From NCBI RefSeq assembly GCF_000002515.2, contig NC_006041.1, positions 558,001 to 622,000 of the forward strand: DNA of 64,000 nt, given 5' to 3'. A program made the translations under genes and the position numbers. Numbering within the stretch: the stretch's first letter is position 1; each line of letters opens with the position of its first letter. The notes beneath the pieces were generated by a model. That model searched no databases, had not been told where the DNA came from, and saw nothing but the letters and a program-made list of their open reading frames with translations. Origin of the DNA: Kluyveromyces lactis. Taxonomy: Eukaryota; Ascomycota; Saccharomycetes; Saccharomycetales; Saccharomycetaceae. Positions 1 to 8,520 of the stretch are shown piece by piece.

Positions 1-141
1 GGTTGAGGTATAGTCGATTATGGACAAACAAGCATTTGACGCAGTCATTCTTTCCCTTGCTAGCTCATTTCTTAATTTATTATTCAATTCTTCGATTCTT
101 CTCAATTTCAATTCCTGGATCTTATATGGTAACTCTCCCAT
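1..141 (-). CDS. STE18: STE18, G-protein gamma subunit (5' part only)
   Basis: Gamma subunit of the heterotrimeric G protein of the mating-pheromone pathway; it pairs with Ste4 beta at the plasma membrane. The reverse strand from position 141 reads 47 codons with no stop up to the window edge. They include RIEELNNKLRNEL followed by MTASNACLSIIDYTS, which closely match the conserved first half of yeast Ste18. The C-terminal half with the CaaX prenylation signal lies outside the window. The start is the only in-frame ATG after the stop at 199-201, giving a shorter N-terminus than S. cerevisiae, which has a glutamine-rich extension. The divergent neighbour TMH11 is the same as beside S. cerevisiae STE18 (YJR086W/YJR085C), which supports the call. 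An overlapping plus-strand ORF at 3-296 is its antisense shadow. Confidence 0.88.
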   Translation of the reverse strand, partial: MGELPYKIQELKLRRIEELNNKLRNELARERMTASNACLSIIDYTST

Positions 142-270
142 CAGTGGTACACAAATACAAACTCGAAAACTACACCAAGGAAGAGAGCTTATCTTTACTC
201 ACTCTTATCACTGCACCGAGTTTTTCTGCAAAACAGTTGTACCAAGCGTTAAAACTACCAATTACAAACC

Positions 271-300
271 TTTATATACATAAAACCCTTGACTGAAACA
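271..300 (-). promoter_or_regulatory. Likely STE18 promoter elements: TATA box and pheromone response element
   Basis: Read toward STE18, TGTATATAAA lies at 271-280, about 130 bases upstream of the ATG. A TGAAACA heptamer lies on the plus strand at 294-300; TGAAACA is the Ste12 pheromone response element. Seen: both motifs. Inferred: that they drive STE18. A palindromic GTCACGTGAC (Cbf1-type E-box) at 483-492 sits midway between STE18 and TMH11 and could serve either. The rest of 142-693 shows nothing else I can name. Confidence 0.45.
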
Positions 301-693
301 ACGTTTTCTTTTAGCAATCCTGTACTAAATTTCCCGCTGGCATGAGAACCTCCAGTATCTCAGTCAATATTTGTCTGGTTGTGGTTCATCTTGAAACCTC
401 AAATCAGTATCTAATGAGGTTTTGGCCATAAAAAAAACTCATACTGACGCTGTCCAGCGCCTGGGAAAGGAGACCTTTTTTAGTCACGTGACTGTCGAAC
501 CCCGATCCAATCCCTTTTCTTTGCTTTCCCTGTATGAAATTCAGAGATAAAAGTGAAAACAAAATTACAAATGCAATGACCATCATCATGATAGACATGT
601 TCAAACTAAATACACCTCACAATTTATATAGCACAACCCAGTCTAGTTCTCACCGACAGAGTTCATCTAATATTCACAAAGATAACAATTACA

Positions 694-1011
694 ATGGACC
701 ATCCAAGTTTTGCTTTAGCTGCTCTAGCCACCATTGGTGGTACCATGGGTTACATCCGTAAGGGAAGTGTTCCATCGTTGGTTGCCGGGTTGACCTTCGG
801 TGGTATTTACGGGTACGCTGGATACCTTTTGAAGAACAATGCTGACAACGGGTTAGAAATCGCATTAGGTGCGTCCAGTGTGATGCTAGTCACCGGTATC
901 GCCAGAGGTATCCCAGGCAGATTCAAGAAACCAGTGCCAGTGGTGTTGACTGTTCTTGGTGGTCTGGGTACTTGGTACTACTACAAGAAGTACAAGGAAT
1001 TCTACCCATAA
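694..1011 (+). CDS. TMH11: TMH11-like small membrane protein (TMEM14 family)
   Basis: 105-residue protein, the same length I recall for S. cerevisiae Tmh11 (YJR085C). It has the TMEM14/UPF0136 pattern: glycine-rich hydrophobic helices beginning near residues 5, 25 and 55, with GLTFGGIYGYAGYLLKNN and a basic patch GIPGRFKKPVP between helices, and a tail rich in Tyr and Lys (YYYKKYKEFYP). TMEM14 relatives sit in mitochondrial or other inner membranes; in animals one has been linked to haem synthesis, but the yeast role is not settled. A TATA-like TTTATATA lies at 623-630. It is convergent with CSN12, as in S. cerevisiae, with about 1.5 kb between them holding one small candidate gene. Confidence 0.9.
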   Translation: MDHPSFALAALATIGGTMGYIRKGSVPSLVAGLTFGGIYGYAGYLLKNNADNGLEIALGASSVMLVTGIARGIPGRFKKPVPVVLTVLGGLGTWYYYKKYKEFYP

Positions 1012-1404
1012 GAATACTACATAATGTGAGTACATATCATTCGTTTTAACTGTTTTTTTTCTAAATCTGTATATAGGTCTAATGTTAAAGTCGAATTCAT
1101 GAAACTAATAGTAAATATTAATATTATAACAGGAAAAATGATATTGAATTGGTAAAATGCATATAATATAGAGTGAGAGAAATATAATAATATATGGTAG
1201 TATAATATATTATTGAAAAAAGATAGGTGTTCGTTACAAGTAGTGAACGTAAGCAGGGTTGATAGTCAAAAATTCCACTATCAGAAAATTAAAACCAGTT
1301 TAATCTTGTAAAATGCATGGGGTATGATATATTTATTGTATGGTTGTGTGGATGATTGAGTGATTATTCTCACTTTTCAAAAACAAACCCTTAAATCACG
1401 ATAC

Positions 1405-1530
1405 CTATAGCAGAGATTCATGCTTGTCAGAAGAAGTAGAGTTCTTTCTTGAAGATGGCTCAGAAACTGGTGAAAGAGATGGGATAACGAATGGTTTGGA
1501 AGCCTCAGAGGTTAAAACTAGGAAAGCCAT
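1405..1530 (-). CDS. Candidate 41-residue microprotein at the SPO24 position
   Basis: A reverse-strand ORF from ATG at 1530 to TAG at 1405-1407. It begins MAFLVLTSEASKPFVIPSLS, continues with SPVSEPSSRKNSTSSDK and ends HESLL. It is rich in Ser and Pro with a basic RKNS site that a kinase could use. A TATATATAAT-type tract near 1622-1638 lies about 100 bases upstream. In S. cerevisiae the small sporulation gene SPO24 (YPR036W-A) lies just beyond VMA13 and is transcribed in the same direction as VMA13. Here the ORF lies beyond VMA13 on the corresponding side and is also on VMA13's strand. So synteny and orientation fit SPO24, but I cannot recall the Spo24 sequence well enough to claim homology. 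The next in-frame stop upstream is at 1585-1587, with no other ATG between. Confidence 0.4.
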   Translation of the reverse strand: MAFLVLTSEASKPFVIPSLSPVSEPSSRKNSTSSDKHESLL

Positions 1531-1796
1531 TTTTCTTGTATTTGTGATTTGTGTGTTAGTGGGTTGGTTGGTATGTTCGATAAACTATTAGTTTGTCTGT
1601 GGTTTGTTATGTAATCTAGTATAATATATATATAATACAGATATTACACAATCAACCGAGTATCAACTGAATTCAATATCTCGATGCACCATGCTTATAT
1701 ACTTTTTTCCTTCATAAGTTGCAATCTTGTTCCAAACCATGCCCCGGGCGCTGAGATCAATAACTCTCACAACTTCCCACAATAAGCTCTTTACTA

Positions 1797-2015
1797 ATGC
1801 TCCAGCAAAAAAATAGAACAATAAGTCATCGATTCAGTAGGAAAACAAATAGTCATGAAACAACGTCATGGATAGATGACCTGGCGAATGAACAAGAAAA
1901 TATGACAAGTCCAGTGCGACTCATGCGCAAAGCAAGCGTTTTCGGAACTTTCTATCAAGTCTTCCACAGCCTCAGCTCTTTCACGGAAACTTCACATCCT
2001 TACGCATGGATATAG
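1797..2015 (+). CDS. Small ORF of unknown function (72 codons), doubtful
   Basis: The only sizeable plus-strand ORF between the 41-codon candidate and CSN12 that does not shadow a gene. The protein is polar, with SWIDDLANEQEN and a basic RLMRKASVF that resembles a PKA-type site, and ends in an aromatic stretch. I do not recognise it. The start context (tactaATGCTCC) is unremarkable and no promoter is evident. It could be chance. A homolog at the same place in a related species would be the main support. Confidence 0.2.
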   Translation: MLQQKNRTISHRFSRKTNSHETTSWIDDLANEQENMTSPVRLMRKASVFGTFYQVFHSLSSFTETSHPYAWI

Positions 2016-2534
2016 AAGGAAAACCGTTTAGTTCTGTCAATTTCTCTTAGTAAAGTTGGTAGTGGAAGGGTGTCTTCTTTCGCTTGTAAAACAGGCAACC
2101 GGAAATACCACGTTGATCTAGGTGTGCGTCACTGAACTGGTCATTTTGTGTGACCGGGGAATCTGGTTTAGGCACTGTGATTCGTCTGCCTCCTGATAAC
2201 AATGTTACCCGGGATGTTCGTTGTAGGGAGAAAAAAATTTCCATGCAGCGATCGGACTTCAAAGCGCGCCCGGGAAGCGTGGGCGTGGGGTGGCTTTTTT
2301 GGGTTTTGTCTTTCCTTGTGAGTCAGAAACAGGATGACCGGAATGTGTCACGTGGAAGAGGGGCATTTTCATGTATAAGGAAGATTCCCACTACCCGGAA
2401 CATAGAACATCTCAAGGGCCGGAGTCTATATGCGCCAGCGGCCCCTCCAAAGGGACTTCCGGGTGCTTTCCTCGGGACGTAGTCCCGAGGCGAGAAGCCC
2501 CCGAGGGGTCCCGAGGGACCCGATACATAGCCTT
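2016..2534. other. GC-richer spacer between the small ORFs and the CSN12 3' end
   Basis: This 0.5 kb is visibly richer in G and C than other spacers, with CCCGGG- and GGGCGTGGGG-type words around 2205-2300, CACGTG at 2349-2354, and the palindrome cluster at 2470-2521. It lies downstream of CSN12 and far upstream of the minus-strand microprotein. Short ORFs here (for example 2150-2482 plus and 2323-2538 minus) run through the palindromes and look like chance openings in GC-rich DNA. Confidence 0.5.
2470..2521. repeat. Cluster of GC-rich perfect palindromes
   Basis: Three palindromic units in 52 bases. CCTCGGGAC (2470-2478) and GTCCCGAGG (2482-2490) are a perfect 9-base inverted repeat with loop GTA. 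CCCC-GA-GGGG spans 2499-2508. GGGTCCC (2506-2512) and GGGACCC (2515-2521) pair across a GA spacer. Such short, nested, GC-rich hairpins resemble the mobile GC clusters of yeast mitochondrial genomes rather than ordinary nuclear spacer. No mitochondrial gene sequence is recognisable beside it. Confidence 0.6.
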
Positions 2535-3809
2535 TCACCTTTCCAATGGCTTAGCTAATCCGGGGAAGGGTGTCTTACTCGTCATCATAACCCTGTGAGA
2601 ATGCGATAGGTATCCTTTGATGTAATTCTTCGAAATCAAAGTTGCAAGGATACATTCCAGCTCATCGAGTTCTTGATCATGGTTTGGGGCAACATTTTCT
2701 GTCACGTGACATGGTGTTCCTCGTGATATTTGAAATGCTTTTGCCAACATGTCTAATGGTACCTTAGTGTTACCTCCATTCAAGATCCAAGCTTTTTTCA
2801 CAAGTTTCAATTCCACTAGTTCCTTCATCTTGAGGACAGTAACGTATAAGTTCCTCTTGACTAGGTAAAACTCATTGTCTTCAATAAATTTCTCATAGAG
2901 TTTCAAGTTGCCAGTGCATAAACTTTTCACCAACATGGTGTATATTTTAGCCACTGATGGGTATGTCCGTCTTAACGGTGCTAACCTTGGATAATGTCTT
3001 AAATGTAATATCCTCATTGGAATTAGATATATTAGCACTTGGCTTCTTACCTTGTACGTGGAAGGTATGCTCTCATACAAGGTACAGATGTCAAAAGTCT
3101 CTTGCAGCCATTTGAATCCCAATGCGTAGTTATTCTTCTCATACCCGTAGTATAGCCCCATGTAAAATTTGAATCGAATGACAATTAAATCATTATTGAT
3201 TCGAGAAAGGTACGGTCCGATTTCATTGAAATGAGATTCGAACACTTTACACATGTTGTTCAATAATCCATACGCTTTGATCCGGTTGTACAACTTGAAC
3301 AACAATGTACCAATGTAGAAAACACCGATTTTCCTATTTTCATCCACTCTTTCGTTACGATCTTTGAAACATATGTTTAACGTCATATGCATCACTCTCC
3401 CTGCCTGAATCAAATAGGATTCTTCCTCATCTCCATCTCCGGTATCTTCTGGTCCGTCCAGCTTGTTTTGGATCTCATCTAGCTTATTGGCAATGGCATA
3501 CAGTTGTTCTCCACTCTGGTATAACAACTCCGTCATCCAATTCGTCCTGTTCTCATATATTCTGTTCAATACACGAAGTTGTTCCAAAGCCAAGTGGAAC
3601 AACTGGGGCGAACCTCCATTTGGTTCTTTCTTGTAAGTTCTTTTCAACTCATTGCAAATTTCAATCAATTGCTTCACCTTTTCAAACTCTGGCAACTTGA
3701 ACGATGGTTTTGATACCTTGATCTGGTGATCGTATTTCATATCAATCAAGTTCGAGAAGGGTTCGCTGAGCGTGTTATCACGGAAACACAGGTATACTAA
3801 TTGGGCCAT
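2535..3809 (-). CDS. CSN12: CSN12, PCI-domain protein (Thp3-Csn12 / COP9-signalosome-associated)
   Basis: 424 residues, against 423 that I recall for S. cerevisiae Csn12 (YJR084W). It is mostly helical. The C-terminal half has the PCI features: NDLIVIRFKFYMGLYYGYEKN, then RVLIYLIPMRILHLRHYP-like helices ending in VPLDMLAKAFQ and the winged-helix segment LATLISKNYIKGYLSH. Csn12 acts with Thp3 in transcription elongation, mRNA processing and export, and co-purifies with the yeast COP9 signalosome. It is divergent from ACF4 and convergent with TMH11, exactly as on S. cerevisiae chromosome X. A CACGTG palindrome (2701-2710) falls inside the coding region. The last residues (GLAKPLER) extend past the usual end. 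Confidence 0.93.
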   Translation of the reverse strand: MAQLVYLCFRDNTLSEPFSNLIDMKYDHQIKVSKPSFKLPEFEKVKQLIEICNELKRTYKKEPNGGSPQLFHLALEQLRVLNRIYENRTNWMTELLYQSGEQLYAIANKLDEIQNKLDGPEDTGDGDEEESYLIQAGRVMHMTLNICFKDRNERVDENRKIGVFYIGTLLFKLYNRIKAYGLLNNMCKVFESHFNEIGPYLSRINNDLIVIRFKFYMGLYYGYEKNNYALGFKWLQETFDICTLYESIPSTYKVRSQVLIYLIPMRILHLRHYPRLAPLRRTYPSVAKIYTMLVKSLCTGNLKLYEKFIEDNEFYLVKRNLYVTVLKMKELVELKLVKKAWILNGGNTKVPLDMLAKAFQISRGTPCHVTENVAPNHDQELDELECILATLISKNYIKGYLSHSHRVMMTSKTPFPGLAKPLER

Positions 3810-4139
3810 TATGTATTCAAATATTGAGTATTATTCGCCCTCTTTGACCTTTGTCTATCTCTCAAGATTAGTGAAAACAAAGTTTTGCAATAAAAATGTA
3901 GGCTATGCCTCCTTTAGTGCTTTCTCTTTCCTGGTGATCACAAACTTCACTGTTTGAACTTTCAACCTTCTCTTTTCTATTTTCTAAATGGTGAAGATGT
4001 CTATTGTTTACATTGTTCAGATTTAAAATAAAGGTAAATGAAATGCCTTTGCATAGAAAAAGTGTGCAGCAAAGTAAAGAATGAATGTAATAATGTATCA
4101 GGAACAGTCAGCAATTAAACCCCAGCATTTTTATCAAAG
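3810..4139. other. Divergent spacer CSN12-ACF4
   Basis: 330 bases of AT-rich DNA serving as promoter for both genes. No clear TATA box, E-box or repeat stands out. A short ORF at 3772-3957 overlaps the CSN12 start and is not credible as a gene. Confidence 0.5.
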
Positions 4140-4781
4140 ATGAGTAAAAGAGTGGTGAGCGATTCTACTGGCCTGTATAGGCTAAATATTGTGAATAAAG
4201 AGAGAAATAACCAAGATGAAAATACGACTGAACAGAAAATACATGGAAATGAACGAGACACAGAGGAATCCTCTCCAAGCAAGGCAGGACAGCCTCCATC
4301 GCCAAGAAGAACCGCTCTGAAAATTGACTTGTCAAATACTGAATCCAATGATCAGGAAACGGAGAAGGAAATAATGACAAAGATTGCTAAAGTAGAAGAT
4401 GAAATTTTACAATGTGAATCAAAATTAGTTAGTTTGAATCAAGAACTGAAAGCATTACAACAGAAATTACGTCCAGTAATAAATCAAAATGCGGTTGATG
4501 AAAGGAGTGAGAATACTAGTTTGTTAAGTGCTTCACCTGAGAAGTCGTTATTAGGATCTCCTAACTCAACATGGAAATTATTCAAAGAAAATGGATCAAA
4601 CTTACTTAAAAAGTTCAAAGATTTCACCATTAACGATGAACAAGAACAGGAATATGATGATTACCTGGCAAAGAACAGGAACAATGGGATACATCACTTC
4701 ACCGTTAAGAATGGCCTCAATTACGAGTATGATACTGGATCTGAACCCGATCAAGATTCCAATGACAGTGACCAAATATAG
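4140..4781 (+). CDS. ACF4: ACF4-like coiled-coil protein
   Basis: 213 residues, highly charged. Residues about 1-75 look disordered, with SPSKAGQPPSPRRTALKIDL holding two SP phosphorylation-type sites. A coiled coil spans about residues 78-120 (KIAKVEDEILQCESKLVSL). The C-terminus is acidic. S. cerevisiae Acf4 (YJR083C, about 309 aa) is a poorly conserved protein linked to actin-cytoskeleton assembly. The assignment rests mainly on position: it is divergent from CSN12 just as YJR083C is from YJR084W. The conserved-looking part is STWKLFKENGSNLLKKFKDF followed by an acidic tail. It is convergent with VMA13, about 100 bases away. Confidence 0.6.
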   Translation: MSKRVVSDSTGLYRLNIVNKERNNQDENTTEQKIHGNERDTEESSPSKAGQPPSPRRTALKIDLSNTESNDQETEKEIMTKIAKVEDEILQCESKLVSLNQELKALQQKLRPVINQNAVDERSENTSLLSASPEKSLLGSPNSTWKLFKENGSNLLKKFKDFTINDEQEQEYDDYLAKNRNNGIHHFTVKNGLNYEYDTGSEPDQDSNDSDQI

Positions 4782-4885
4782 TACTGAGAACTTTATGCAA
4801 ACTCTTATAAATTGAGAATCCGTTAGATATTGTCAATATACAAATATTATGTTTATACGATTTGCTGATTTATTTTTTTACTTCT

Positions 4886-6268
4886 TTATTTGAATGTGTT
4901 AGACACTATCACCTGTGTGGTCTTCAAAGCTTCATATTTGACCTTCGAATCAGAATGTTGTAAAAGTTGCATTATTATCAATTTGTCTTTACCAAGTATT
5001 TTGATAGAATCATTATCCAATTCCATGACTTTGCGGATGTCATTCAACAAAATTTGAAGACTGACCGAAGAAGGCCTCTTCTCGGTGATAAATTCCTTCA
5101 ATAAATCTATCAATTGCAAGAATAGTTTCCAGTTATTTTCTTTGAATTTATCCAAATTGTCCAACCAGAATTGATCGTCTTGATGAACAGGAGACCATAA
5201 TAAAATCTTGGAGTTCAACTCCGCCAAATATTCGTCGAATGATGTTAATTCATGGTACTCTGCTTCCAAAGATTCTTTCAAAGTAGTTAAATCTTGTTTC
5301 AATTCATCGTCCAAAAACTTTCTCTCCATTATCTGGTTCAAAGTAGGGATGGCATTTCCTAGCAAAATTAAATTCTTAACTGTGGATTTATGATTTTTCA
5401 CTGATTCATTGATACCATTTAGAATGATTGCAACTGAAAGTCTGACGACTTTTTCCTTAATTGTAGATCTAATCAACCTTAATAGTTGTAAATAGTGTGC
5501 TAGATGTTCCTTAGTGAACGCTTCAGTTATCTTAGGATCGAAGGTCAATAACCAGATAATCATTAACGCGTAGTATTGTAGTTGAATTTGTAAATTGTTT
5601 GTATTCGTTTGTTGAGGTTGATTTTCATTGATAGAAAAGATTGATTGGAAAACTATCGGCAAATAAAACGCTTCTTGGGACCAAACCAGTTGCTTGTACG
5701 CTTTTGTAACAGTTAGTTCTTGTAATAATCTGATTGCCAAGTACAGTGAATCTTTATGCTCTGATTTGAACAAAGATTGAAATTGTTTATTTTCTAAAAG
5801 TTTTGAAGCTAAATCTGTATCGTTGAACTGCAACAATAACGAAACTAAAGTGAAAGCAGATATTAAGTTGAACTGTTCATCAGAAAAAGATTTATTCAAA
5901 GTATGTTCGTACAATTGGTTTAAAACGTCCCTTGCACCTCTCTTTGAAAGCAATTCGACTAGCTGTTCATTATATGGCTCTAAAGTCAATAGTTGAGAGA
6001 ATAGATTGACAACACATTTGTTAACATCCAGGTTGTTCGAAGTTTCTAAAATGTGTAATAGAGAAGTCAAGGCAGTGTCCAATGGTAAGTCTAGTTTCTG
6101 ATTTTTCAACAATCTACTTTCTAGACTCTTAGTCGTTTCGCCATCAAACTTACTAATCTCAGACGAGCGCACCAACGCATCCCATCCTATTGTTCTTGAG
6201 TTCAAAGCATGACGAATCCGTTGGAAATGAGTACTATCCAGTAGTATATGCTTAAATTGGCTGTTCAT
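4886..6268 (-). CDS. VMA13: VMA13, V-ATPase subunit H
   Basis: 460 residues from the chosen start (S. cerevisiae Vma13, 478). Subunit H sits in the V1 sector at the interface with Vo, activates the assembled vacuolar proton pump and inhibits free V1. The sequence is an all-helical HEAT/ARM repeat protein with the two-domain V-ATPase H layout. The N-terminus HILLDSTHFQRIRHALNSR followed by TIGWDALVRSSEIS matches the start of Vma13. The C-terminal part includes HQDDQFWLDNLDKFKENNWK and ends in HSDSKVKYEALKTTQVIV. The ORF is open to an ATG at 6304, but the ATG at 6268 (MNSQFKHILL) places the start just before the conserved region, so I prefer it. Orthologous to YPR036W. Confidence 0.93.
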   Translation of the reverse strand: MNSQFKHILLDSTHFQRIRHALNSRTIGWDALVRSSEISKFDGETTKSLESRLLKNQKLDLPLDTALTSLLHILETSNNLDVNKCVVNLFSQLLTLEPYNEQLVELLSKRGARDVLNQLYEHTLNKSFSDEQFNLISAFTLVSLLLQFNDTDLASKLLENKQFQSLFKSEHKDSLYLAIRLLQELTVTKAYKQLVWSQEAFYLPIVFQSIFSINENQPQQTNTNNLQIQLQYYALMIIWLLTFDPKITEAFTKEHLAHYLQLLRLIRSTIKEKVVRLSVAIILNGINESVKNHKSTVKNLILLGNAIPTLNQIMERKFLDDELKQDLTTLKESLEAEYHELTSFDEYLAELNSKILLWSPVHQDDQFWLDNLDKFKENNWKLFLQLIDLLKEFITEKRPSSVSLQILLNDIRKVMELDNDSIKILGKDKLIIMQLLQHSDSKVKYEALKTTQVIVSNTFK

Positions 6269-6870
6269 CCCGGAGTGCTGACACAAACTGGATACAATCA
6301 ACAATCAGTACTGCTAATTTTTTCGTTGGACAACGAATGCTTGACCAATAATTAGAGCAAGTGGGCCGCTAGCTGAATTCTTTTGTAGCAGGGCTCACCT
6401 TTTAACCCTGTGTCTCCTTTTATTTGAAAGATCGTTTATATTAAATTTCGAAAGTCTTCATAATTTCAAGCACTGGGTATCAAAGTGCGGGTAATATTTG
6501 ATGTCTCACCATCTGAAAACGATCCCTCGATGAATTTTTAAATCATCAGGTGGAAGGGAGAATAAAGGAATTCCAGACAGATTCGATTAGATAACATTCT
6601 CTTCGAAATTCTGAAGTCGTTTTAATTGCCCACTGTTATAACAGTTGCCGAATTTAAAAACAAGGGAACTTTTAGTATGTTCATTGTTGTTATGAAAGTA
6701 CGTATGAAATGAGGTTAAAATCTAATATACAAAACAAAATTTAATCACCGGGATTAACATCTAAATGTTTTAGAGGAATAAATCCAAAGATAATAGAAGG
6801 GAAAGAAGTAAATTGATTGTGTATGAGAGTTTAGGAGATAGAAATGGGAGAAATTTTGCTCTTTTTTGAT
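6269..6870. other. Spacer between VMA13 (5' side) and GLN1 (3' side)
   Basis: About 600 bases containing the VMA13 promoter and the GLN1 3' end. AT-rich, with no repeat, RNA gene or credible ORF seen. Confidence 0.5.
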
Positions 6871-7989
6871 TTATAAAGATTCTCTTTCGTATTCCTTAGT
6901 CATGTTGGCGTTTTCAATAGCACCACAGACAGTTTCACACATGATACCAGTAACCAAGTAAGGGTCAATGTTGGAGGCAGGTCTTCTGTCTTCGAAATAT
7001 CCGTATCCCTCTTTGTTGACAGATCTTGGGATTCTAATGGAAGCACCACGGTTGGCGACACCAGAAGAGAAGGTGGACATGGATGCGGTTTCATGTCTAC
7101 CAGTCAATCTTTGTTCGTTGTCAGCACCATATAGCTTGATGTGTTCGTTATGTCTCTTGGACAACTTTTCGATAGCATCTTCGATGTACTTCATACCACC
7201 TGGAGCTCTCATTAGCTTGGTAGAAACGTTGGTGTGACAACCAGCACCGTTCCAGTCACCCTTCAATGGCTTTGGATGTAGAGAAACCTTAACACCGAAT
7301 TCTTCGGCTACTCTATGCAGGAAGTATCTGGCGATCCACAATTGATCAGCCATGGCGATACCTTCACATGGACCGACTTGGAATTCCCATTGAGATGGCA
7401 TGACTTCAGCGTTGATACCAGAGATGTTCACACCGGCATACAAACAGGCTCTGTAATGAGCTTCGATGACGTCACGAGCAAAGACCTTACCGGCACCAAC
7501 ACCACAGTAGTATGGACCTTGTGGAGCTGGGAAACCACCCTTTGGCCAGCCATATACTTGATCGTATTGGTCGAACAAAGTGTATTCTTGTTCCAAACCG
7601 AACCACATCTCAGCATCCTTGTGAGCTTCGAACAACTTAGCAGCTTCATGTCTGTGGTTGAACTTATTTGGAGTACCATCGTTGTTCCAACATTCAGCCA
7701 AAACAACAATGTTGTCACCTCTTCTAAATGGATCTGGGTAGAAGGCAACAGGCTTCAAGTAGATATCGGAGTCATGACCTGGAGCTTGGCCGGTAGAAGA
7801 ACCATCAAAGTTCCACTCTGGCAAAGAATCAACGGATGTGACCTTCTTGTTCAAGGTTCTACCCTTGGATCTCAAACCACCTTCGGAATCAATCCAAACG
7901 TATTCGGCGATGATAGCACCTCTTTGGTCTAATTCCAAATATTTTTGTAAAATGTGAGTCTTTTCGACAATATCACTAGTAGCAGCCAT
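6871..7989 (-). CDS. GLN1: GLN1, glutamine synthetase
   Basis: 372 residues (S. cerevisiae Gln1, 370). It makes glutamine from glutamate, ammonia and ATP in the cytosol and is central to nitrogen assimilation. The N-terminal beta-Grasp domain contains [17 protein letters not shown] and [14 protein letters not shown]. The catalytic domain shows the ligand motifs [16 protein letters not shown] and the ATP-site signature [19 protein letters not shown], then [11 protein letters not shown] and the RGASIRIPR segment. The codons are strongly biased (mostly TTG Leu, GGT Gly, AGA Arg), as in highly expressed yeast genes, which also produces a 205-codon antisense ORF that is not a gene. Orthologous to YPR035W, next to VMA13 as in S. 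cerevisiae. The start (agccATTTT read in reverse as AAAATGGCT) matches the family start. Confidence 0.97.
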   Translation of the reverse strand: MAATSDIVEKTHILQKYLELDQRGAIIAEYVWIDSEGGLRSKGRTLNKKVTSVDSLPEWNFDGSSTGQAPGHDSDIYLKPVAFYPDPFRRGDNIVVLAECWNNDGTPNKFNHRHEAAKLFEAHKDAEMWFGLEQEYTLFDQYDQVYGWPKGGFPAPQGPYYCGVGAGKVFARDVIEAHYRACLYAGVNISGINAEVMPSQWEFQVGPCEGIAMADQLWIARYFLHRVAEEFGVKVSLHPKPLKGDWNGAGCHTNVSTKLMRAPGGMKYIEDAIEKLSKRHNEHIKLYGADNEQRLTGRHETASMSTFSSGVANRGASIRIPRSVNKEGYGYFEDRRPASNIDPYLVTGIMCETVCGAIENANMTKEYERESL

Positions 7990-8520
7990 TTTAGATTCTT
8001 TTCGTTATAATAAATAGGAAGTTAATAAGGTATTGTTCAGTGATAGACTTATTCAAACTGACAATAATGCAAAATTAAAAGATATTCTTAGGGTGTGTTA
8101 TAATTAGCAGCAGGTTTTCTGATAATTGTTTTGTGTTAAAATTGGTTTTCGAGATATTAATCTATGGAAACCCAATGCAAAAAGAATTTAAAATTCAAAA
8201 AAGTGACAATCAACGACAGTTAGTCTGATAGGAAGCTAGTTCTCTGGTGAGCTAAATCTGATATAATTTAAACGAAATTAGTTATAATTAATATTGAAGA
8301 GTTTAAGTTCTTAGTATTCAAATGTGTACAAATACCTTTGCTTATATATATTTCGAACCAGGTCGTTCTGACTTGTCTGCAATTTATTGTAACTTAATTA
8401 GCGATTATAATTAGTACACTCGTCATGAGAGAAATGTACTCACATTTGATATCACACTATCGAAAAAGCTCCATAATTTAGAGTCCGTATTTCAGTCTGC
8501 AAGGAATCTCGGTGTCTGTG

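Noticed and set aside
3-296. Plus-strand ORF of 97 codons at the left edge
   Set aside because: It is antisense to the STE18 coding sequence, which has clear protein similarity; composition is low-complexity hydrophobic.
7315-7932. 205-codon ORF antisense to GLN1
   Set aside because: Strong codon bias of a highly expressed gene opens the antisense frame; no independent evidence.
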